Below, in pieces: positions 20,446-29,441 of a stretch of 64,000 bases of DNA. The notes under the pieces are model-generated. The model made no database searches. It was not told the DNA's origin and saw nothing but the letters and a program-made list of their open reading frames with translations. Position numbers and translations under genes: made by a program. Source of the stretch: Lucinisca nassula (lineage: Eukaryota; Mollusca; Bivalvia; Lucinida; Lucinidae); assembly GCA_963580285.1 (NCBI GenBank), contig OY757025.1, positions 117,245,900 to 117,309,899 on the forward strand, in the 5' to 3' direction. Position 1 is the first letter of the stretch; each line of letters starts with the position of its first letter.

Positions 20446-21020
20446 AGGGATTTTACCACTTCAACTGTGAAAAATCTTCTTGTCGCTTTTTCTAGAACTC
20501 TCATCGCCCCGTAAAATCTTCTTGTCGCTTTTTCAGCACGCCAGGTTCTTGTGCGGTTCGCCTTTTTTTCTTACATTCTGGAAGTCTTCTACGCATTTCA
20601 ATGGATTTAATGCATAGTGCATTTAACACAAATAGATGAGGAAAAACAAGACTAACATCTGACATCTTCTCTTTGTCAGTCCTAGCATTTTCTTGTCGCT
20701 TTTTACTCATGCGAACGCGGTTACGAAAACGATTCACCTGTCTTATTTTGTCTCAGAAAAGCAATATTTCTGGACCTATTCAAATCTGATGCTTTAAAAT
20801 ACTTTATTTATTCGTAAATTAAAAAAAAAATCTGTGAAACATCTTCTTGTCCCTTTTACTAGCACTTACATCGTCTTGTCGCTTTTTCAGCATCCAGGTT
20901 TTTGTGCAGTTTGCCTTTCTTCTTACATCCCGGTAGACTTTACGCAGTTCAATGCATTTAATGCTTACTGCATATAAAACAAATATATAAATATGACTTC
21001 AATTCGAGGAAAAACAAAAC
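20446..21020. repeat. Imperfect tandem duplication, ~365-bp period
   Basis: GTGAAAAATCTTCTTGTCGC near 20467 returns as GTGAAACATCTTCTTGTCCC near 20835. CTTTTTCAGCAC, CCAGGTTCTTGTGC, TCTTACATTC and TTCAATGGATTTAATGC all recur at 20887-20970. CTTCTTGTCGCTTTTT occurs at least four times. No coding domain is seen. Confidence 0.7.
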
Positions 21021-21021
21021 G

Positions 21022-21174
21022 GTTCTTCTCTGGCGGTTTATTTATGGTGTTGTTTGTTAGTTACTGTGTAAATCACTTGTGTCTTTTTATTTTGGATGGC
21101 CATATGGCCATTTTGTGGGAAAGTAGCTGTCCTTATGGCCTTCCTTTGTTTAGGTTTCCATTATGGTCTGGTCG
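21022..21174 (+). mobile_element. Penelope-like 3' fragment, joined tail to tail with the next copy
   Basis: GGCGGTTTATTTATGGTGTT, GATGGCCATATGGCCATTTT, GGGAAAGTAGCTGTCC and TTTCCATTATGGTCTGGTCG lie in plus orientation. At 21175 the sequence turns directly into the same region in minus orientation (CCATATGGCCATCC), losing the last ~90 bp of each 3' end. Confidence 0.75.
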
Positions 21175-21655
21175 CCATATGGCCATCCAAAATAAAAAGA
21201 CAAAAGTGATACACACAGTAAGTAACAAACAACAACATAAATAAATCGCCACAGAAGAGCCGCCTTGGAACGGTCAGTGGAAGATTTCAACTTGGGGGGG
21301 GGGGGGGGGGGGGGGCTTAAATCGATTTTGCGTGGCCACAATCCTCGCCCTTACTTCCGTCGCGATTAAGACAAATAATTTGTTCAGTCCGCACGAAGGC
21401 CTCCTAACTCATCAGTGCAACATCTCCGTGAACACAAAAATCAAAGAACTACAGAGGTGAGACAACGGTGAGGACTCAACAGCAAGAAACCACTGAAATG
21501 CTGGAGCAAAAGAAAACCAACAGTTAGACTCCGATGGACCCGACCAGAGACAGAGCATCAGGCACCAACCAACATTACCTTGAATTAGATCTCTCTAATT
21601 CTCAATAAGCCTTTACGTTGGAACCGTCATAGAATCTGAGGCCTGACCCGGCGGC

Positions 21656-22795
21656 GTGCAATTAAAGAGGGAAGCAAAGTTGCAAACCGTGATTGGGCTA
21701 ACTACCATGCATGCAGTCTGTCGTATAATATCCATGTTGTACCCAATCTTTTTATATCGAAGAATGATTTTACGAAATTGGGTGCTGAAGTCATTGCGGT
21801 TATATATTTTTCTGAATTTATATACTAAGTCACCATAAAATTCGGGTTCCGATAGACCATGTTGCAGAAGAGATTTAAGTCCAATATTGAATTTTGAAAT
21901 TAAATCAGAATGGCGTCTATAAAATTTTGAAAAGGCTTTGCGTAGTTTATGGTACCGATAACCCTGATTAAGGAGTTAGCCGTTAATAATTTATTACGAG
22001 TGTTGAAGTCAGTTACTTGACTACACACTCTAGCAAATCAAATTAATTGCGAAATATAAAGGCCATAGGAAGGCGCACGAGGAACATCACCATCCGAAAA
22101 AGGAAAATTTACAACCTCAAAATCAAAGTCATCGCGTTTATCATAAATTTTGCACGAAACAAATCCATCTACAATAGATAGATGTAAATCCAAAAATGGG
22201 GCCTCGGTATCAGAAGAATTTGCTTTATTTAACTGAAGTTCTGGGGGGTAAATCTGACTGATCAAACCATCAAAATAGGTATTATCAAGATTTAATAAAT
22301 CATCTAAATATCTAGAAGTAGAGCTAAAAGCTTCAATAATTTCAGATTGGTTATCAATGGAAAGCGACAAAATGAAGTCTCTTTCATAACAATACAAGAA
22401 CAGATCAGCCACAAGAGGTGCGCAATTAGTACCCATCGGAATACCCACAATTTGTCTAAATAACTTAGTACCAAATCTAATATAAATATTGTCAAGTAGA
22501 AAGGTGAGGGCATCACACACTTTCTGCATGACCAAAGTGTATAATTCTTATGCTCTTTAGAAGTGAAAAATGCATTTCTGACATTACATGCAAGATAGAG
22601 AGAATCTTCTCTGTGAAAAGCCCATTCAATAAAATCATTAAGCTTTTCTTTTATAAGATTATGAGGAAGTGTAGTGTAAAGAGTGGAAAAATCGTAAGTA
22701 GACAGACTAGAACCACGAAAATGTCTGGATTTCAATTTATTTAAAACCTCATTCGAATTTTTATGGCCAAAACAGATTTCTTCCTGATCTTTCAA
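21656..22795 (-). pseudogene. PLE reverse transcriptase, palm to C-terminus
   Basis: Two overlapping frames carry the sequence. 22304-22876 reads KSRHFRGSSLSTYDFSTLY (motif A region) and FIEWAFHREDSLYLACNVRN. After a shift near 22530, the 165-codon block 22038-22535 reads LTFLLDNIYIRFG, QIVGIPMGTNCAPLVADLF, TSRYLDDLLNLDN (catalytic YxDD) and EAPFLDLHLSIVDGF. A stop near 22030 precedes the basic C-terminal tail (GYRYHKLRKAFSKFYRRH and GLKSLLQ). The tail ends near 21650 as CMVV...TAPT in sister copies. It would polymerise cDNA from element RNA at the target site. This copy cannot make a whole protein. Confidence 0.85.
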
Positions 22796-23106
22796 AGTAG
22801 AAGTAAAACAAAGATCAGGAATTGATACAATTAACTTACTCCACCCATAAAAGACACCAAAGGGAAAGAAATACAAACATTAAGCGACCAGACCATAATG
22901 GAAACCTAAACAAAGGAAGGCCATAAGGACAGTTACTTTCCCACAAAATGGCCATATGGTCATCCGAAACTAAAGACACAAGTGATACACACAGTAAGTA
23001 ACAAACAACAACATAAAATAAATCGCCACAGAAGAGCCGCCTTGGAACGGTCAGTGGAAGATTTCCACTGGGGGGCTTAAATCGATTTTACGTGGCCACA
23101 ATCCTC
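22796..23106 (-). mobile_element. PLE 3' fragment inserted into the PLE RT
   Basis: Starts AGTAGAAGTAAAACAAAG and ends near CGTGGCCACAATCC: the last ~310 bp of the family in minus orientation. Both sides are PLE RT coding sequence. Comparison with the copy at 39.15-39.21 kb shows about ten bases of target replaced (GACTTTATC missing, ACAATATT doubled). A 5'-truncated retro-insertion into a relative. Confidence 0.85.
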
Positions 23107-24230
23107 ACAATATTACAATATTTAATTACATGCGTTTTAATAGCAGTAAGACAGGAAGTTAATAATTTAGAAAGTTCAGTGGTAGTGCAAGAGTTAGAAT
23201 TTGCAATAAACTGTGCTTTGTAAGGTCTTTTATGAAGTTTTGGTAACCAGTATAGCGTAGGAAGCTTGTCTTGGCCTTCGTTAACACACACAGCAAACTT
23301 GGTGGCTGAAAGACAAACATGCTTATCTACTATAGCTCTCTCTTCAGCTAAAGGCTGAAGTTCATAGGCCTTAGTACCACCAAGCTCCTGCTTAAGCGTG
23401 TTAACATAGTGGAGCCGTCACACAACGACGACGTTGTTAGCTGCCTTGTCTGCAGGGGCCAAAACAAACTTCTTATGAAATTCTTGAATACCTAGTTTAA
23501 GATTACGTAAAGACGTCTTGGGCTTAGGAGGTAATAAGTTAGTATTTTGAGAATAGAAAGAAATGCGTTTATTCACTAGTTTTAAAATGCTAAGTTTCCA
23601 GTCCTTAAGGGCTTTATGCTCAACATACTCTCGCTTACACCATCGATTACCGAATTCATTCAAGGAAGCAGCGATTTCATCTCTACATTTACTGAAATCA
23701 ATTTTAGAAAGAAACCGATATTTCGGTCCTTTAGAAATTATATTCCTTATCCTAGAATCAGGAATAATTTTCAAATTGCCAGTAATTACATGACCAGCAG
23801 CAGGATGGCAATACTGTGAGTTTTTACAATCACATGAATCAGGAGTATTAGTATCAATATCAAGATCTGAAACAAGTTTATTGAAATTAAAAATGATAGA
23901 TCTAACAGGTTTGTTATATTTATAGCAAATTATATGTGTTTCAGTATTTTGAAAATAAGCAGGAATGGAAGAAAGCACCGATCTCTCACGGAAGATACTG
24001 GGCAAATCTATAAAATCCATACCCTTATTAATGAAGGATATTTTGAAGAAATGGCGTTTATGATTAATTTCAGAATCAATGTAAGGACGGAGAGTATGCT
24101 GAGTATAGCCTGTAGTTAAGAGAGCCCCATCATATAACTGATGAGAACTATCGTAGAATTTATTCGCCTCGGTGTCCAGAAGACGTAAAACAGAAACGGA
24201 TAATGAACTTAAAAATGAAAGCATAGAGTG
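23088..24230 (-). pseudogene. PLE polyprotein, N-terminal part and RT fingers
   Basis: The 268-codon block 23418-24224 contains a conserved Cys/His patch, SCDCKNSQYCHPAAGH, then ITGNLKIIPDSRIRN, GPKYRFLSKIDF and FVLAPADKAANNVVVV. An in-frame TGA follows where other copies would continue RLHYVNTLKQELGGTKAYE. Further down, VCVNEGQDKLPTLYWLPKLH and SCTTTELSKLLTSCLTAIKT are RT finger motifs. The Cys/His patch could be a zinc finger (CxC...C...H). Reading 5' to 3' it leads into the RT palm after the inserted fragment. Confidence 0.85.
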
Positions 24231-24239
24231 GCGTCAATG

Positions 24240-24620
24240 ATTTAATAATTTAATTGACAGTCACTTCAGTCTAGTATTGTTTCGTTTAAACGCACGTGAT
24301 TTACGTTTAAAGTTACCATTTTTCCTGGTGCCGTGAGATCTAGTTCTGCGTTTTCGACATTCCAGGAGTGAGAAAATATCAAATAAAAATCAAAAAGTCC
24401 GGCATTCTGGAAATATTACCCTCATGATAAATGTTGTCATTAAATCCCAGTGGAAAAGGGGTCTGTAAAAATTTAATCCATTTCAGTTCAGCTTCATGTC
24501 TTTTGATTATTTTGAATCTAGATGTAGAATTTGCATCGTAATAAAGTTTTTCCACTGGTTGTATAACAATGTTATTTACAGAATGACCTGTACTCGAAAG
24601 TGACGGTACAAGAAAGTGTC
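24240..24620 (-). pseudogene. PLE upstream region: end of a GIY-YIG-like module and basic tail
   Basis: One frame reads RFKIIKRHEAELKWIKFLQT and PFPLGFNDNIYHEGNIS. After a short frameshift, LLECRKRRTRSHGTRKNG and NFKRKSRAFKRNN precede a stop about 50 bp before the RT reading frame. I recall RFxxI-x-HE-x-ELKWI-x-LQTPFPLGFN as the end of a GIY-YIG-like endonuclease module, with the Glu in HEAE and the Asn in GFN as candidate nuclease residues. The beginning (GIY-YIG itself) is missing because the copy is truncated at 24620, so the nuclease call is inference. Confidence 0.55.
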
Positions 24621-24631
24621 AGTTTTCTTAT

Positions 24632-25735
24632 TGCAAATTCTAGCTCTTGCACTACCACTGAACTTTCTTAATTATTAACTTCCTGTCTTACTGCTATTAA
24701 AACGCATGTGATTAAATATTGTGATAAAGTCTTTGAAAGATCAGGAAGAAATCTGTTTTGGTCAATAAAAAATTCGAATGAGGTTTTAAATAAATTGAAA
24801 TCCAGACATGTTCGTGCTTCAAGTCTGTCTACTTACGATTTTTCCACTCTACACTACACTTCCTCATAATCTTATAAAAGAAAGCTTAATGATTTAATTG
24901 AATGGGCTTTTCACAGAGAAGATTCTCTCTATCTTGCATGTAATGTCAGAAATGCATTTTTCACTTCTAAAGAGCATAAGAATTATACACTTTGGTCATG
25001 TCAGAAAGTGTGTGATGCCCCCCCCCCCCCCCCCCAGAACTTCAGTTAAATAAAGCAAATTCTTCTGATACCGAGGCCCCGTTTTGGATTTACATCTATC
25101 TATTGAAGATGGGTTCGTTTCGTGCAAAATTTATGATAAACGCGATGAATTGATTTTGAGATTGTAAATTTTCCTTTTTAGGATGGTGATGTTCCTCGTG
25201 CGCCATCCTATGGCGGTTATATTTCGCAATTAATTCGATTTGCTAGAGTGTGTAGTCATGTAACTGACTTCAACATTCGTAATAAAGTATTAACGGCTAA
25301 ACTTCTTAATCAGGGTTATCGGTACCATAAACTACGCAAGGCATTTTCAAAATTGTATAGACGCCATTCTGATTTAGTTTCAAAATTCAATATTGGACTA
25401 AAATCTCTTCTGCAACAAAGTCTATCGGAACCCGAATTTAATGGTGACTTAGTTTACAAATTCAGGAAAATATATAACCGCTATCGGAACCCGAATTTAA
25501 TGGTGACTTAGTTTATAAATTCAGGAAAATATATAACCGCAATGACTTAAGTACCCAATTTCGTAAAATCATTCTTCGATATAAAAAGATTGGGTACAAC
25601 ATGGATATTATACGACAGACTCCATGCATGGTAGTAAACCCAATCACGGTTGGCAACTTTGCTTCCCTCTTTAATTGCACGCCCGTGGGTTAGGCCTCAG
25701 ATTCTATGACGGCTCCAACGTAAAGGCTTATTGAG
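24632..25735 (+). pseudogene. PLE reverse transcriptase, internally deleted copy
   Basis: Plus-strand copy, head to head with the previous one. It starts within the RT finger (ANSSSCTTTELS region) and runs through YDFSTL and the ACNVRNAFFTSKEHKNYTLW stretch. At 25018-25036 a poly-C run replaces about 300 bp, including IPMGTNCAP and YLDD. It resumes at PELQLNKANSSDTEAPF and ends in the basic tail (264-bp ORF at 25248-25511). A 59-bp direct tandem duplication lies at about 25424-25541. The copy is dead. Confidence 0.85.
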
Positions 25736-26555
25736 AATTAGATAGATCTAATTTAATGTAATGTTGGTTGGTGCCTGATGCTCTGTCTCTGGTCGGCCCC
25801 ATCGGAGTCCATCCCAGTGGAAATCTTTCCACTGACCGTTCCAAGGCGGTTCTTCTGTGGCGATTTATTTATGTTGTTGTTTGTTACTTACTGTGTGTAT
25901 CGCTTATGTCTTTTTATTTTGGATGGCCATATGGCCATTTTGTGGGAAAGTAACTATCCTTATGGCCTTCCTTTGTGCAGGTTTCCATTTTGGTCTGGTC
26001 GCTTAACGTTTGTGTTTCTTTCCCTTTGGTGTCTTTGATGGGTGGAGCAAGTTAATTGTATCGATTCCTGATCTTTGTTTTACTTCTACTCTAACTGTTG
26101 GTTTTCTTTTGCTCCAGCATTTCAGTGGTTTCTTGCTGTCGAGTGCTCACCGTTGTCTCACCTCTGTCGTTCTTTGATTATTTGTGTTCACGGAGATGTT
26201 GCACTGATGAGTTAGGAAGCCTTCATGCGGACTGAACAAATTATTTGTCTAAATCGCGACGGAAGTAAGGGCGAGGATTGTGGCCACGTAACTACTGACC
26301 TTTCCAAGGCGGTTCTTCTGTGGCGATTTATTTATGTTGTTGTTTGTTGCTCGCTGTGTGTATCGCCTGTGTCTTTTTGTTTTGGATGGTCATATGGCCA
26401 TTTTGTGGGAAAGTAACTGTCCTTATGGCCTTCCTTTGTTTAGGTTTCCATTATGGTCTGGTCGCTTAATGTTTTTGTTTCTTTCCCTTTGGTGTCTTTG
26501 ATGGGTGGAGTAAGTTAATTGTTTCGATTCCTGATCTTTGTTTTACTTCTACTTT
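25736..26555 (+). mobile_element. PLE 3' region with an inserted PLE 3' module
   Basis: After the coding end, ATGTTGGTTGGTGCCTGATG and CTCTGTCTCTGGTCGG lead to CATCGGAGTC. There a 282-bp 3' module is inserted (25810-26091, starting CATCCCAGTGGAAATC and ending TTTTACTTCTACT). The host 3' region then resumes with TAACTGTTGG and runs through GCACTGATGAGTTAGG and CCGTTCCAAGG-like module to TTTTACTTCTACTTT at 26555. The ORFs in this region with repeated hydrophobic residues are not conserved as protein. Confidence 0.8.
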
Positions 26556-27552
26556 GTTAACTTGATGATATGCAAACTTTGAATTGGTATACATAGAATT
26601 ATCGTTTAAGGTAACAATTCCTGTTAAAGAAAACCAGAAAAATAACGTGTAAATTAGTATATACGACGAATTATCTTTTCAAACTCATAGCGTGTGTTTT
26701 GGGAGCTCGTCAGGGCTGCCTCATTAAGGTGGTCCCGGCGGGTACCCACGACCTATGTCTTGGAGCGGAAATAAGCAAAGTAATGTATACCCTTGTTAAC
26801 CCCATTTTTCTCCTTTTAAGGTTTGGTTTGGAGGTGTGTTCGTTGCAAGAACTTGTTAACATTATGATCTGATAATTGTTTTATTCACCTCCTCCGCTCT
26901 CAATCATTAGAGCAATAACATTTCTGTCATTTGTCAAATTATTATCAGTTTTATAGATGTTGGATGTAGCAATTACCCACAACAATGTCATATATGCCAC
27001 TATGTAAATATTGTGTATCCTCATGGGCATTTGTGCCTACTGGAAATTTACATAAAATCTTTTTCATTTTTAACCGTTGCTTTCCGACACTGTAAAAAAA
27101 ACCAACCGACCATTTTAAAGGTGAAAAAAAGAGATAATTAAAGACAATGAATTTTTTATAGCGCATGTGTTTTTACACCTCACCATTACTCTTTGCTGGC
27201 CGACTCTGTTAACGAACCAACCAACCAGTTTAAAACAAAACTGGTAAAGGTGCATAAGCGATAATTAAAGACGTTTAACTTTTCACAGAGCGCGTGTTTT
27301 CACACCTCATTATCAATCGCATTATTTGCGTGATTAATGTGTCAAATCATATAAACAATGTGATTAGCGGTATTGATCTAAACAGGTAATACTTATCATA
27401 ATTCCTAATTAACATTTTTCATTTAAATTATATGTTCTTCTCTTTCTCTCTTTGTCTCTGCCACACATGAAGTTAATAAATCTTAATATAATGTGGGGTC
27501 ACGTGATTATCTAATATGGTCGTCAACGTTAATTCCTAGTTAAACAAGTTAA
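26556..27552. other. Non-coding: fold-back remnant and 130-bp duplication
   Basis: 26690-26860 is a degenerate copy of the 6.7-kb fold-back family (GGAGCTCGTC, GCCTCATTAAGG, GCGGGTACCCACGACCTATG, TTGGAGCGGAAATAAG). 27060-27180 and 27190-27310 are an imperfect tandem pair (AACCAACCGACCA, GGTGAAAAA, GATAATTAAAGAC, GTGTTTTTACACCTCA). No gene. A segment near 27430-27500 (CTTTGTCTCTGCCACACATG, AATAAATCTTA) resembles 29300-29350. Confidence 0.6.
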
Positions 27553-27762
27553 AAGTAGAAATAAAACAAAGATCAGGAATTGATACAATTAACTTACTCC
27601 ATCCATAAAAGACACCAATGGGAAAGAAATACAAACATTAAGCGACCAGACCATAATGGAAACCTAAACAAAGGAAGGCCATATGGACAGTTACTTTCCC
27701 ACAAAATGGCCATATGGCCATCCAAAATTAAAAGACACAAGTGATACACACAGTAAGTAACA
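27553..27762 (-). mobile_element. PLE 3' fragment, ~210 bp
   Basis: Starts AAGTAGAAATAAAACAAAG and continues through GACACCAATGGGAAAGAAAT, GGAAGGCCATATGGACAG and CACACAGTAAGTAAC, where it stops. Strongly 5'-truncated copy in minus orientation. Confidence 0.8.
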
Positions 27763-28103
27763 GTAAGTCGTTGTAATTAATTACGTTTTTCTTGAAGATT
27801 TGCCGACTAAATAAGATAAATAGTGAAATGATAATTCCGAATATTGTTTTATTCCTATTTGCTTGATGTTATTTAAATGAAATATTGGTTTTCTAACGAT
27901 AAGACAGTGGCTGAAATTGGTGAGCTGTTTCGGCACTTATTTCGCAACTCGGACGTTCGCAACAATAACAACGAGTGATTGAAAATGTGGCCGTGTAAAC
28001 AATGCATTCCGTAAGTGTGATTGCCATGGAGATGATCGTGTATTCACTTATGATCTTTTGACGTGACTTTTTTAAGTTTCTATCTGTCTATAACGGGAAA
28101 AAT
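27763..28103. other. Unassigned sequence upstream of a THAP-like fragment
   Basis: About 340 bp without repeat signatures that I know. It includes AACTCGGACGTTCGC, a GTAAACAATGCATTCC stretch and CCATGGAGATG, and leads to the ATG at 28104. It could be a promoter and leader, but I see no TATA or initiator that decides this. Confidence 0.4.
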
Positions 28104-28187
28104 ATGGATCAGAATGACTTCTGTTGTGCTCCAGGTTGTAGCCATGAACGCTCAAAGGGAGACTGTAACAAAGCCATGGAAACCTGA
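28104..28187 (+). pseudogene. Possible THAP-type zinc finger start, truncated
   Basis: A 27-codon frame from ATG reads MDQNDFCCAPGCSHERSKGD and continues CNKAMET to a stop. CC-A-P-G-C near the start followed by a polar/basic turn is how many THAP (C2CH DNA-binding) domains begin. The expected later FP motif and C...H pair are absent because a truncated PLE starts 11 bp after the stop. It could be a first exon of a gene or of a P-element-like transposon. The call rests on one short motif. Confidence 0.35.
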
Positions 28188-28198
28188 CAAAAACACCA

Positions 28199-29292
28199 GA
28201 CGCGATGACTTTGATTTTGAGATTGTAACTTTTCCTTTTTTGGATGGTGATGTTCCTCGTGCGCCATCCTATGGCGTTTATGTTTCGCAATTAAATCGAT
28301 TTGCTAGAGTGTGTAGTCATGTAACTGACTTCAACACTCGTAACAAATTATTAACGGCTAAACTCCTTAATCAGGGTTATCGGTACCATAAACTACGCAA
28401 AGCCTTTTCAAAATTTTATAGACGCCATTCTGATTTAATTTCAAAATTCAATATTGGACTTAAATCTCTTCTGCAACAAGGTCTATCGGAACCCGAATTT
28501 TATGGTGACTTAGTATATAAATTCAGAAAAATATATAATCGCAAAGACTTCAGCACCCAATTTCGTAAAATCATTCTTCGATATAAAAAGATTGGGTACA
28601 ACATGGATATTATACGACAGACTGCATGCATGGTAGTTAACCCAATCACGGTTGGCAACTTTGCATCCCTCTTTAATTGCACGCCGGTGGGTCAGGCCTC
28701 AGATTCTATGACGGCTCCAACGTAAAGGCTTATTGAAAATTAGAGAGATAATGTTGGTTGGTGCCTGATGCTCTGTCTCTGGTCGGGCTCATCGGAGTCT
28801 AACTGTTGGCTTTCTTTTGCTCCAGCATTTCAGTGGTTTCTTGCTGTCGAGTCCTCACCGTTGTCTCACCTCTGTGGTTCTTTGATTTTTGTGTTCACGG
28901 AGATGTTGCACTGATGAGTTAGGAGGCCTTCATGCTGACTGAACAAATTATTTGTCTAAATCGCGACGGAAGTAAGGGCGAGGATTGTGGCCACGTAAAA
29001 TCGATTTAAGCCCTCCAGTGGAAATCTTCCACTGACCGTTCCAAGGCGGCTCTTCTGTGGCGATTTATTTATGTTGTTGTTTGTTACTTAAAGTGTGTAT
29101 CACTTGTGTCTTTTGGTTTTGGATGGCCATATGGCCATTTTGTGGGAAAGTAACTGTCCTTATGGCCTTCCTTTGTTTAGGTTTCCATTATGGTCTGGTC
29201 GCGTAATGTTTGTATTTCTTTCCCTTTGGTGTCTTTTATGGGTGGAGTAAGTTAATTGTATCAATTCCTGATCTTTGTTTTACTTCTACTTT
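28199..29292 (+). mobile_element. PLE, 5'-truncated, with RT C-terminus and full 3' region
   Basis: Begins inside the coding region at RDDFDFEIVTFPFLDGDVPR and keeps an open frame to the stop at 28725 (SQLNRFARVCSHVTDFN, GYRYHKLRKAFSKFYRRH, CMVVNPITVGNFASLFNC, VGQASDSMTAPT). The 3' region follows without a break: CTCACCGTTGTCTCACC, CACGGAGATGTTGCACTGATG, GTGGCCACGTAAAATCGATT, CCGTTCCAAGGCGGCTC, and ends TTTTACTTCTACTT. This is the cleanest 3' end in the window and a good reference for the others. An ORF starting at 28063 is open upstream only by chance. Confidence 0.85.
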
Positions 29293-29351
29293 TTATACTT
29301 TCCCTTTCTCTCCCTTTGTCTGTCACACGTGGAGATAATAAATCTTATATA

Positions 29352-29441
29352 AAATGTTAAAATCTCTACAAAAGGAAAATTAATTTTGATGGGCGATTTC
29401 AATGTCCGAACTGGGAGTCTAAATGACTTTGTTGAACTAGA
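29352..29441 (+). pseudogene. LINE A endonuclease, fragment 1
   Basis: One frame reads NVKISTKGKLILMGDFNVRT and GSLNDFVEL. LILMGDFN is the GDFN motif of the APE-like endonuclease of LINEs (catalytic Asp and Asn). The reading continues logically at 37244 (DEISRLDHDLLPSNYLED) after the 29442-37243 block. Upstream of 29352 a stop and unrelated sequence mark the truncated or rearranged 5' end. Confidence 0.7.

Larger units (their letters stand above)
21175..24620 (-). mobile_element. Penelope-like element, longest copy in the window
   Basis: Minus-strand element with, from 5' to 3', a remnant of an N-terminal region (24240-24620), the RT polyprotein (21650-24230, broken) and a ~450-bp 3' region (21175-21640). 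The RT has PLE signatures: LPTLYWLPKLHKRPYKA, YDFSTLYTTLPHNLI, GIPMGTNCAPLVADLFL and SRYLDDLL. A 311-bp 3' fragment of the same family (22796-23106) is inserted in the RT. The 3' end is cut by an inverted copy. The N-terminal region and lack of a C-terminal nuclease suggest a permuted Naiad/Chlamys-type PLE. This is inference from the known architecture of that clade. Confidence 0.85.

Noticed and set aside
25768..26038. Similar hydrophobic ORFs (RFFCGDLFMLLFVTYC-type) repeated in many places, for example 21150-21341, 25768-25953, 26225-26416 and 37466-37738
   Set aside because: They lie in the PLE 3' region and are similar only because the DNA is repeated. Frames differ between copies, and the longest reach under 95 codons.
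28063..28198. N-terminal 45 codons of the 220-codon ORF at 28063-28725 as part of the PLE protein
   Set aside because: The PLE similarity starts only at 28199; upstream is unrelated sequence that happens to be open in frame.
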